This document shows positions 1 to 5,278 of a stretch of 5,661 nucleotides of DNA, piece by piece (the first letter of the stretch is position 1; the number at the start of each line of letters is the position of its first letter). A program made the position numbers and the translations under genes. The notes beneath the pieces are model-generated. The model was not told the DNA's origin. It saw only the letters and a list, made by a program, of their open reading frames with translations, and made no database searches. Origin of the DNA: Gammaproteobacteria bacterium UBA6173 (GTDB lineage: Bacteria; Pseudomonadota; Gammaproteobacteria; Pseudomonadales; Pseudohongiellaceae); NCBI GenBank assembly GCA_002422225.1, contig DITX01000104.1, forward strand, positions 1,257-6,917, given 5' to 3'.

Positions 1-1552
1 CCAGCGCGGAGTCATTGCCCATGGAACCCAGCGGATCACGTGCTTCTGTGATCATTGGCAGCAGCATAAATTGCATGGTTTCAGTCGTATAACCAAAGGC
101 CTGCATGCGTGCAAACACGTTTTCTGAATCCAGCGAGTGCTCTTCACTGCCATCAGCCAGTTGGTCCAATGTAATACGCTGCTGCGCGAGCCACTCGCCG
201 TAGGGGCGTTTAGCCGCAATGCTCGCTTTAAGCTCTTCGTCGGGGATCAGGCGGCCTTCTTCAAAATCCAGCAGGAACATTTTGCCGGGTTGCAGGCGGC
301 CTTTTAATTTGACGTTGGCAGGATCAACGTGAACCACGCCAACCTCAGAGGCCATGATGACTTTGTCATCGTGTGTGACGTAATAACGACTGGGTCTCAG
401 ACCATTTCGGTCAAGTACGGCGCCTATATAATGGCCATCCGAGAATACAATAGATGCCGGGCCGTCCCATGGTTCCATCAACGCGGAGTGGAATTCATAA
501 AAAGCCTTTTTGTCGCCGTTCATATTGACGTCGGATTGCCAGGCTTCCGGAATCATCATCATCACGGATTCTTGCAGCGATCGACCGGACAGCAGCATGA
601 ACTCAAGTACGGAATCAAACGAGCCTGAATCTGAGCAATCCGCATCAATGATCGGGAACAGTTCGCTGATTTTGTCGCCAAACAGCGGGCTGGACAACAT
701 GCCTTCGCGTGCAACCATCTGGTTCACGTTGCCGCGCAGCGTATTGATTTCGCCATTGTGACTCATAAAGCGATTGGGTTGCGCACGATCCCATGAGGGG
801 AAGGTATTGGTGCTGAACCGTGAGTGCACCATCGCCATGTGGGTTTCACAGGCGTTGTTGGTCAAGTCGCGATAGAACGGGAACAACTGACCAGGCGTCA
901 GCATACCTTTATATACAATCACTTTGGTTGACAGGCTGCAGGCGTACAGCATTTTGGCTTCGCTGAGCGAGCTGTCACCGCGCAGTCTATGCGTAAAACG
1001 TTTACGAATGACGTACAGCTTGCGCTCGAATTCGTCTTGGGCAAGGCCGTCTGCGGCGCCAATAAAGAGCTGCTCGATCACAGGCTGTGCCGTTCTTGCT
1101 GCCGGGCCAACATCGGCACCAACCGGATCAACAGGCACCAGTCGCCAGCCCAGCAGGGTCTGGCCTTCTTCGGTGATAATGCGATTGATGATGTCGCGAC
1201 AGAACTCACGCTCATTGCTGATCTGCGGCAAAAAGATGTTGCCGACCGCATATTTGCCGGCACCCGGCAGCGTTGTGTTCAGTTCTTTCAGCGCGATATT
1301 TGCAAAAAAAGAGTGTGGCAAGGCCATCAAAATACCCGCGCCATCGCCGGTATTGGCTTCGAAACCGCAGCCGCCACGATGATCCATGCGCGAATTCAGG
1401 TGGTAGGCATCCAGCATAATCTGGTGACTGGGACGGCCCTTGATGTCTGCAACGAAACCTACGCCGCAGGAATCCTTCTCGTTTGCCGGATCATAAAGAC
1501 CGGTCTTCTGCGGAAAGCCAAACTTGTGGTGGGATTGGGCTTGATCAGTCAT
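1..1552 (-). CDS. gltB: Glutamate synthase large subunit, N-terminal 517 residues (partial, runs off left edge)
   Basis: This is the large subunit of glutamate synthase (GOGAT), which transfers the amide nitrogen of glutamine to 2-oxoglutarate to give two glutamates. The visible part covers the class II glutamine amidotransferase domain and the start of the central domain. The motif DSCGVGF places the predicted catalytic cysteine at residue 29; in this family the preceding propeptide is removed so that this Cys becomes the N-terminal nucleophile. Other family signatures are MDHRGG (56-61), GDGAG (69-73), HSRFSTNTFPSW (243-254), SHNGEINTLRGN (264-275), MEPWDGP (359-365) and DRNGLRP (381-387). 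The reading frame is uninterrupted. As recalled, the wording matches Bacillus GltA and plant ferredoxin-GOGAT better than E. coli GltB. The ATG is chosen because homology runs to just behind it, although its Shine-Dalgarno is weak. The C-terminal FMN and iron-sulfur part, and any gltD, lie outside the window. Confidence 0.96.
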   Translation of the reverse strand, partial: MTDQAQSHHKFGFPQKTGLYDPANEKDSCGVGFVADIKGRPSHQIMLDAYHLNSRMDHRGGCGFEANTGDGAGILMALPHSFFANIALKELNTTLPGAGKYAVGNIFLPQISNEREFCRDIINRIITEEGQTLLGWRLVPVDPVGADVGPAARTAQPVIEQLFIGAADGLAQDEFERKLYVIRKRFTHRLRGDSSLSEAKMLYACSLSTKVIVYKGMLTPGQLFPFYRDLTNNACETHMAMVHSRFSTNTFPSWDRAQPNRFMSHNGEINTLRGNVNQMVAREGMLSSPLFGDKISELFPIIDADCSDSGSFDSVLEFMLLSGRSLQESVMMMIPEAWQSDVNMNGDKKAFYEFHSALMEPWDGPASIVFSDGHYIGAVLDRNGLRPSRYYVTHDDKVIMASEVGVVHVDPANVKLKGRLQPGKMFLLDFEEGRLIPDEELKASIAAKRPYGEWLAQQRITLDQLADGSEEHSLDSENVFARMQAFGYTTETMQFMLLPMITEARDPLGSMGNDSAL

Positions 1553-1574
1553 TGTCGCTAAGTCTCGCTAATTC

Positions 1575-1605
1575 GTTATAGTGTTTCCGGTTCTGTGACC
1601 GTCAA
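1575..1605 (-). promoter_or_regulatory. Candidate proximal gltB promoter
   Basis: Read on the minus strand there is a -35-like TTGACG (1605-1600) and a -10-like TATAAC (1580-1575). The 19-base spacer is longer than the preferred 17. Transcription from here would begin close to 1568, giving a leader of only about 16 bases before the gltB ATG. The hexamers are seen directly; promoter function is inferred. Confidence 0.35.
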
Positions 1606-1739
1606 CGCTCCCTGCAACAAAATGCATCGTGCAGCATTGCCAACAGGAAGATGCGTGAATTTAGAAGTTATTGATTTGACACGGCTCAGTGAATCGGCCT
1701 GCACCCCGGGAACGGCGCGTCCGGGACTGGCCGGACTGT

Positions 1740-1765
1740 CGTAAAACATGGTGCGCTGTTTTACG
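1740..1765. repeat. Inverted repeat with 8-bp arms upstream of gltB
   Basis: CGTAAAAC (1740-1747) and GTTTTACG (1758-1765) are perfect complements around a 10-base loop. No T-run follows on either strand, so it is not a standard intrinsic terminator. If the distal gltB promoter is used, it forms a stem-loop near the 5' end of the gltB mRNA; otherwise it could be an operator. Confidence 0.5.
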
Positions 1766-1775
1766 GGGGCTGGAC

Positions 1776-1803
1776 ACAATAACACCGAACACAAATATGT
1801 CAA
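1776..1803 (-). promoter_or_regulatory. Candidate distal gltB promoter
   Basis: On the minus strand a perfect -35 hexamer TTGACA (1803-1798) is followed after 16 bases by TATTGT (1781-1776), a 4 of 6 match to the -10 consensus that keeps the key T, A and final T. A transcript from here would start near 1769 and carry a leader of roughly 215 bases, with the 1740-1765 hairpin almost at its 5' end. It may be an alternative or addition to the proximal candidate. Confidence 0.35.
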
Positions 1804-1849
1804 GCCGCGCTACAAGGCGTGACGATATGTAGCGGAAAGGCGGGGCAGC

Positions 1850-1878
1850 TTGATAATTGTGGATAGCTGGATTACTCT
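1850..1878 (+). promoter_or_regulatory. Weak candidate promoter for the cytochrome b unit
   Basis: TTGATA (1850-1855) is separated by 17 bases from TACTCT (1873-1878). The -35 matches five of six consensus bases, the -10 only three. It would give a leader of about 200 bases containing the 1917-1957 inverted repeat. No better plus-strand sigma-70 candidate was seen nearer the gene, so an alternative sigma factor or an activator-dependent promoter is possible. Confidence 0.2.
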
Positions 1879-1916
1879 TCCCGTCACGGAAAAATCACCC
1901 TAAACCCCTGTCAATA

Positions 1917-1957
1917 AACAAGAGTCAGGACGGCCTGCCTGAATCCTGATACTTGTT
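1917..1957. repeat. Imperfect inverted repeat upstream of the cytochrome b gene
   Basis: AACAAG (1917-1922) pairs with CTTGTT (1952-1957), and TCAGGA (1925-1930) pairs with TCCTGA (1944-1949). The two arms are separated by a two-base step holding one G-T pair and one A-A mismatch, and the loop is 13 bases. The tail is AT-rich but lacks a clean T-run. It could be a regulator-binding dyad, an attenuator in the leader or a poor terminator; the sequence alone does not decide. Confidence 0.45.
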
Positions 1958-1990
1958 ATTGGTCAGTACTGCGCATGCAGAGGGTTTGGA

Positions 1991-2068
1991 GTGCGATTAG
2001 CAGAATACGGTTGGCAGCATCTGGCGCAAGGTGTCGGGAACGCACCTACAAAAACAATAGCTTCATAG
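1991..2068 (+). CDS. Possible 25-codon leader ORF ahead of the cytochrome b gene
   Basis: A GTG start at 1991 sits six bases behind AGGG (1981-1984), a fair Shine-Dalgarno, and opens a 25-residue ORF beginning VRLAEYGW and ending at TAG 2066-2068, 15 bases before the cytochrome ATG. The peptide has no recognisable domain, and nothing like a run of regulatory codons is visible. Such ORFs arise by chance often, so this is only a candidate. Confidence 0.15.
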   Translation: MRLAEYGWQHLAQGVGNAPTKTIAS

Positions 2069-2083
2069 CAGAGGGGATATCGC

Positions 2084-2833
2084 ATGGAAATCGTTCGTTA
2101 TAAAAGAGATGTATGGGGTGACGAAGTTATCCTGGGTGTGGCTTGGGATCTGCTCTGGGTAGTCGCCGTTGCCATTCTGATACTACTGGCAGGTCACGCT
2201 ATTTTTATGGCGGCACTGGCCAAGAAAAAAGCCAAACCTTCTTCTGAAGGCCGCAAAATCAATCGTCACGATGCCATCGACAGGGCTTTTCACTGGATCA
2301 TGGCCGGTTCTGTGCTGGTGCTGATCGCCACGGGTGTCATGCCGATTATTGGCATTCACTTCGCCTGGCTGAACATCCACTGGATTGCCGGTCTGCTGCT
2401 GACGTTTGTAGTGATTTTCCACATCATCCGTGCATCGTTCTGGCAGGACTTCAAGTCGATGATCATGACGCCTGCGGATTTCGCAGAGCCTTTTGATGAG
2501 AGCCGCAAGCCAGGCAAGTACTCTTTTGAGCAGAAAGGCATGCATTGGGCGATGACAGTGCTGGTGCTGCTGGTGATTGTCACCGGGGTAATCCTGCTGA
2601 TGAATATCAACACGCCATTCACGACACGTCAGGCTGTACAAGACGAAGGGCAGTTGGGCCTGATGTTCCTGCTACACGGTCTGGCAACCTTGTCGCTGAT
2701 TGCATTCACTGCTATTCATATCTACTTCGCTGTCCGGCCGGAGAAGATTTTTTATACGCGCTCCATGATCAAAGGTTGGATCTCTGAAGCAGAAATGAAA
2801 GAGAACCACGATACTGATAAATGGAAGGTGTGA
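2084..2833 (+). CDS. Membrane cytochrome b, formate dehydrogenase gamma / cytochrome b561 type
   Basis: The 249-residue protein is a predicted inner-membrane dihaem cytochrome b of the kind that links quinones to a periplasmic or membrane-bound oxidoreductase, as in FdnI-like and PhsC-like subunits. Five hydrophobic segments lie near residues 21-45, 71-90, 97-118, 153-174 and 193-217. Histidines at their ends or inside them (His70, His99, His113, His154, His198, His212) are candidate haem ligands; His198 and His212 are 14 apart, like the ligand pair in helix 4 of E. coli FdnI. The first helix, preceded by a short polar N-terminus and followed by a Lys-rich linker (47-58), is extra relative to four-helix relatives. 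GAGGGG (2071-2076) lies seven bases before the ATG. No catalytic or cytochrome c partner is encoded nearby, so the physiological donor is unknown. The next gene begins at or over its stop codon, indicating co-translation. Confidence 0.85.
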   Translation: MEIVRYKRDVWGDEVILGVAWDLLWVVAVAILILLAGHAIFMAALAKKKAKPSSEGRKINRHDAIDRAFHWIMAGSVLVLIATGVMPIIGIHFAWLNIHWIAGLLLTFVVIFHIIRASFWQDFKSMIMTPADFAEPFDESRKPGKYSFEQKGMHWAMTVLVLLVIVTGVILLMNINTPFTTRQAVQDEGQLGLMFLLHGLATLSLIAFTAIHIYFAVRPEKIFYTRSMIKGWISEAEMKENHDTDKWKV

Positions 2834-3243
2834 AATTGACCGACGTTAAAGATCTCGAGAAAGAAATCGAGGCTGTAGAATCAGGTTATGAATTCCTGTT
2901 GGCGTATGCCGCGCAAGGGCGGCCGCCACATATCGAATCTGAATCTCCGACGCCACATGCGGGGCCAACACTGCAAGAAATGTCAATGGCCATGGCTAAT
3001 GTGTTAGCGGCGCTCAAAGACAGTTCTGATGCCTATGAGCAGGTGATTGCGGAAGACGTTCGCAAAGCCAGCGCAGCGATAAATTTTGTACTGGCGCAGC
3101 CGCGCATGAGTTCAGAGTTGATTGACAATTTGAATGCATCCATTCATTTGCGTGCCGTGCTGACCGATTTTTTCCTATACAGCGAAGTGCTAAAACCGGC
3201 TGCTGATGCACCTACGTCACCTGCGTATTTTAATGTAGGTTGA
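2821..3243 (+). CDS. Uncharacterised small acidic soluble protein coupled to cytochrome b
   Basis: I do not recognise this family. The longest ATG-started form is 140 residues and overlaps the cytochrome gene by 13 bases. It has no signal peptide, membrane segment or cysteine, so it is probably cytoplasmic and holds neither haem c nor an iron-sulfur cluster. It appears mostly helical: an acidic N-terminal helix (KDLEKEIEAVESGYEFLLAYAAQ in outline, residues 10-32), a Pro/Ser/His-rich linker (34-49), then helices around 50-68, 72-94 and 97-125. The overlap with the upstream cytochrome b and the terminator 22 bases downstream indicate a two-gene operon, so a role in assembly or regulation of that cytochrome is possible but inferred only from position. 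The true start may be TTG at 2836, giving 135 residues, because that codon has the better ribosome-binding site. Confidence 0.8.
   Translation: MEGVKLTDVKDLEKEIEAVESGYEFLLAYAAQGRPPHIESESPTPHAGPTLQEMSMAMANVLAALKDSSDAYEQVIAEDVRKASAAINFVLAQPRMSSELIDNLNASIHLRAVLTDFFLYSEVLKPAADAPTSPAYFNVG
2823..2838 (+). promoter_or_regulatory. Ribosome-binding site favouring a TTG start at 2836
   Basis: GGAAGG (2823-2828) lies exactly seven bases before TTG (2836-2838), an ideal spacing, and two bases after the TGA of the cytochrome gene. The upstream ATG at 2821 has no good purine-rich site at normal distance, and its own codons form this Shine-Dalgarno. The arrangement therefore favours a TTG-started, 135-residue product translated by re-initiation after the cytochrome. 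Confidence 0.5.
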
Positions 3244-3264
3244 TCCGCAAGGTCGGTTTGTTAG

Positions 3265-3300
3265 AAAAAAGCAGCTTGAATTACGCAATCTGCTTTTTTT
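3265..3300. terminator. Bidirectional intrinsic terminator
   Basis: AAAAAAGCAG (3265-3274) pairs with CTGCTTTTTT (3290-3299), and inside it TTG (3276-3278) can pair with CAA (3286-3288) after a single C-T mismatch. A run of seven T follows on the plus strand (3294-3300) and a run of six T follows when read on the minus strand. It ends the cytochrome b unit from the left and, from the right, the small membrane-protein gene whose stop codon is 38 bases away. Confidence 0.85.
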
Positions 3301-3337
3301 ACATGTTTTTTGCCTGCACGCTTCAAGGCGCTTGCCA

Positions 3338-3493
3338 TTACACTGATTGTGTTGCAAAAAACATAATCAGCATAATCACAATCGCGCAGGATATAACGGT
3401 CGTGACAATTCGCCAGCCTCGGCGTTTACCTCCCCATTGATACTGCTCGTCTTCAACAAAAATCGGGTTAACTTTCCGTTTAAAAAGTCTCAT
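3338..3493 (-). CDS. Small single-pass membrane protein, 51 residues, unknown function
   Basis: The minus-strand ORF starts with ATG at 3493-3491 and ends with TAA at 3340-3338. The product begins MRLFKRKVNPIFVEDEQY, continues with a basic aromatic patch WGGKRRGWR (20-28), and then has one strongly hydrophobic helix at about 29-47, ending ATQSV. The positive residues just before the helix predict a cytoplasmic N-terminus and a periplasmic tail of a few residues. AGGA (3503-3500) stands six bases before the ATG, a good Shine-Dalgarno, and GATAAT (3532-3527) is a possible -10 box without a clear -35. The gene converges on the cytochrome unit, and the shared terminator lies just beyond its stop. 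The well-formed start, hydrophobic profile and terminator together argue for a real gene. I cannot assign a function. Confidence 0.7.
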   Translation of the reverse strand: MRLFKRKVNPIFVEDEQYQWGGKRRGWRIVTTVISCAIVIMLIMFFATQSV

Positions 3494-4087
3494 TACGTGT
3501 CCTACTGGTCAACAATCACTATCTCCATTATCTAAACACATGGAGTAGACAACATGCGCATCAAAAAGTGGCAAAGCGCCGAGCAAATATGGCAATTGTC
3601 TCGAAAATGCGCCCACTTGTGACAAAGTGAAACGCAGGGGGTTATGTGCAAGCGAGGCGGGTTAACTCAAAAGCAAAGTTGATATACCCGCGCAAAATTA
3701 CAAAATGGATGAGGTATTGGCTGGATCGGCACACGCATGGATCGCCCTCACTGACAAGCGACAGTGAATGGCGTCAATTTTGCCTACTTTTCTGCAAATA
3801 CTCGTTGGTCGTTTGATGGCCAGGTACTGCACAGCGACGTCAACAATGCCAGCGGCCAAGGCGGGTTTTTGGCCTGAATTAACGGCCTGCCCGTGGCGTC
3901 CAACATGGCGTGACGGGCACCTGCCTTGACAATGCGATCGTGAACGCGAGTTTTTGTTATTTTCCTGCGTGTGTTGATGACCGTTTGAGTGGTTAAAAAA
4001 GCAGGCACGCGTTATTGTCACGCAGCGGACAAAAAACTGTCTTATGCTGGCGTGCTTAACAACAATCCCTGAAGAAGGATTACACTG
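3494..4087. other. Intergenic region without a convincing gene
   Basis: About 590 bases lie between the start of the small membrane-protein gene and glpQ. The longest ORFs (minus strand, 3698-4021 and 3784-4008) lack Shine-Dalgarno sites and have His/Arg/Ser/Cys-rich, non-protein-like composition. On the plus strand a 37-codon stretch from GTG 3764 to TGA 3875 and a fragment in another frame after 3910 read somewhat like parts of an exported protein, but stops and a frame change break them. A 22-codon ORF (3554-3622) has GGAG eight bases before its ATG. A hairpin lies at 3888-3919. The promoter of glpQ should be here but I could not pick a convincing one. Confidence 0.5.
3888..3919. repeat. 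Inverted repeat with 7-bp GC-rich arms
   Basis: TGCCCGT (3888-3894) and ACGGGCA (3913-3919) are perfect complements around an 18-base loop that itself contains CCA and TGG able to pair. No T-run follows on either strand, so it is unlikely to be an intrinsic terminator. Its role is unknown. Confidence 0.4.
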
Positions 4088-5152
4088 ATGGCTGAGCGTA
4101 CAATAACGCGTTATCTGAGCGGAGCTATATTGATGAGCCTAGTTGCTGGAAATCTTGTGCCAGATAATCTGGCTTACGCTCAGCCGTCTGCTCCGTCAAA
4201 AGTAGTAGTGGCGCACCGCGGTGCCAGCGCCTATCTGCCAGAACATACCCTGCAGGGTGCTGCCATGGCCTATGCCATGGGAGCCAGCTTTCAAGAGCAG
4301 GATGTGGTCATGACTAAAGACGACCAGTTGATTGTCTGGCATGACCTGACTCTGGATCGCAACAGCGATGTGCGCCACAAATTTCCGGGCCGCGCGCGTG
4401 AAGACGGGCGGCACTATGTCATCGATTTTACCCTGCAAGAATTACGTACCTTACGTGTCACCGAGGGTTATCGGTTGGACGACAATGGTCAGGAACAACA
4501 AATCTACCCAGAGCGGTTTCCACTCTGGCAGGGCAGTTTTCAGATCCACACGTTTGCAGAGCAGTTAGAGTTGATTCACGGGCTGAATCGCTCTACCGGT
4601 CGTGATGTGGGTATTTATCCAGAGCTGAAGTCGCCGGCATTCCATCACGCGCATGGCAAAGATATCGGCATGGCGGTGTTGTCAGAGTTGAAACGCTTTG
4701 GTTATACCAGCAAAGACAGCAATGTTTATGTACAGACCTTTGAGTTTGATGAGCTCAAACGCGTCAAAGAGCAGGTACAGCCTGCGCTGGGTATCGAGCT
4801 GAAACTGGTCCAGCTGATGGGTGATGACGAGGACGATTATGGCTGGATGTTGAAACCAGGCGGCATGCAGGAGTTGGCCAAATTTGCCGATGGCATTGGA
4901 CCCGAAAAAGGCATGATTATCAGCGGCGACTCTACCCCTGAGAACATCATGATCAGTACATTGGTATCCGATGCTCATCAGGCGGGCATGCAGGTTCACC
5001 CTTACACGTTCAGGGCGGATGCCGGGCAAGTGCCTGCTTATGCCCGCGACTTTGATCATCTACTCGAGCTTTTTTACGTTAACGCCGGTGTGGATGGTGT
5101 GTTTACTGACTTCCCCGACAAGGCTGTCAATTTCGTAAAGAATCAGCGCTGA
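4088..5152 (+). CDS. glpQ: Periplasmic glycerophosphodiester phosphodiesterase
   Basis: GlpQ hydrolyses glycerophosphodiesters such as glycerophosphocholine or glycerophosphoethanolamine to glycerol 3-phosphate and the free alcohol, normally in the periplasm. The 354-residue length is close to the roughly 358 of E. coli GlpQ. A signal peptide spans about residues 1-31, with a likely cleavage site after AYA. The TIM-barrel GDPD domain follows: AHRGASAYLPEHT (42-54) holds catalytic His43, FQEQD (68-72) the metal ligands Glu70 and Asp72, WHD (84-86) the second catalytic His85, and IYPELKSP (176-183) the metal ligand Glu179; the C-terminus has VFTDFPDKAVNF. Residue roles are transferred from the E. 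coli enzyme. The insert after LVQLMG is short and acidic (DDEDDYG), whereas the E. coli protein, as recalled, has a longer loop. AAGGA (4075-4079) is eight bases before the ATG. It seems monocistronic: no transporter gene adjoins it. Confidence 0.95.
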   Translation: MAERTITRYLSGAILMSLVAGNLVPDNLAYAQPSAPSKVVVAHRGASAYLPEHTLQGAAMAYAMGASFQEQDVVMTKDDQLIVWHDLTLDRNSDVRHKFPGRAREDGRHYVIDFTLQELRTLRVTEGYRLDDNGQEQQIYPERFPLWQGSFQIHTFAEQLELIHGLNRSTGRDVGIYPELKSPAFHHAHGKDIGMAVLSELKRFGYTSKDSNVYVQTFEFDELKRVKEQVQPALGIELKLVQLMGDDEDDYGWMLKPGGMQELAKFADGIGPEKGMIISGDSTPENIMISTLVSDAHQAGMQVHPYTFRADAGQVPAYARDFDHLLELFYVNAGVDGVFTDFPDKAVNFVKNQR

Positions 5153-5166
5153 TGCCCATGTGTCTG

Positions 5167-5194
5167 TCAGCAGTTTCTGTCCGGAAACTGCTGA
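5167..5194. terminator. Perfect 11-bp stem-loop after glpQ, possible terminator
   Basis: TCAGCAGTTTC (5167-5177) and GAAACTGCTGA (5184-5194) form a perfect stem with a six-base loop, 14 bases after the glpQ stop. Only AAATGG follows on the plus strand, so the usual T-run is missing. It may end or protect the 3' end of the glpQ mRNA, and it lies just upstream of the helicase promoter. Terminator function is inferred from position. Confidence 0.5.
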
Positions 5195-5207
5195 AAATGG
5201 CACAGTC

Positions 5208-5236
5208 TGTACGCGCGCAGGCTTCTGGCGTATAAT
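5208..5236 (+). promoter_or_regulatory. Promoter of the DEAD-box helicase gene
   Basis: A perfect -10 box TATAAT (5231-5236) lies 17 bases after TGTACG (5208-5213), a poor -35 that matches three of six consensus bases. Transcription would start near 5243, leaving a leader of about 36 bases before the ATG at 5279. Confidence 0.6.
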
Positions 5237-5278
5237 CGCCGCCCTTTTAATGAATTCCCCGCGCCTGCAGGCACAATT

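Larger units (their letters stand above)
1553..2083. other. Divergent intergenic region between gltB and the cytochrome b gene
   Basis: This 531-base stretch separates two divergently transcribed units and must hold both promoters. I see two possible gltB promoters, a weak candidate for the cytochrome unit, two inverted repeats (1740-1765 and 1917-1957) and a 25-codon GTG-started ORF. A 75-codon minus-strand ORF with a TTG start (1576-1803) has no convincing coding character and overlaps the putative gltB leader. No RNA gene or riboswitch was recognised. Confidence 0.6.

Noticed and set aside
924..1561. Plus-strand ORFs of 152 and 190 codons opposite gltB
   Set aside because: The minus strand encodes an unbroken, motif-rich GltB across the whole interval, so these are shadows.
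1576..1803. Minus-strand 75-codon ORF upstream of gltB
   Set aside because: TTG start, no clear ribosome-binding site, unremarkable composition, and the start codon lies inside a candidate promoter.
2183..2641. Long minus-strand ORF opposite the cytochrome b gene
   Set aside because: It is the complement of a clear membrane-protein gene and its His/Arg/Gln-rich translation is typical of an antisense shadow.
3240..3535. Plus-strand ORFs at 3240-3440 and 3347-3535
   Set aside because: The first runs through the intrinsic terminator and both lie opposite the better-supported 51-codon minus-strand gene.
3554..3622. 22-codon plus-strand ORF starting MRIKKWQSAEQ with GGAG eight bases upstream
   Set aside because: It is very short, has no domain and no adjacent gene it could lead into; a chance ORF is the simplest reading.
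3698..4021. Minus-strand 107-codon ORF, with a nested 74-codon ORF at 3784-4008
   Set aside because: It starts with GTG without a Shine-Dalgarno and its composition is rich in His, Arg, Ser and Cys with no domain or helix pattern; it looks like a chance open frame.
4015..4048. TTGTCA and TATGCT as a glpQ promoter
   Set aside because: The 22-base spacer is too long for a normal sigma-70 promoter and no better pairing of hexamers was found.
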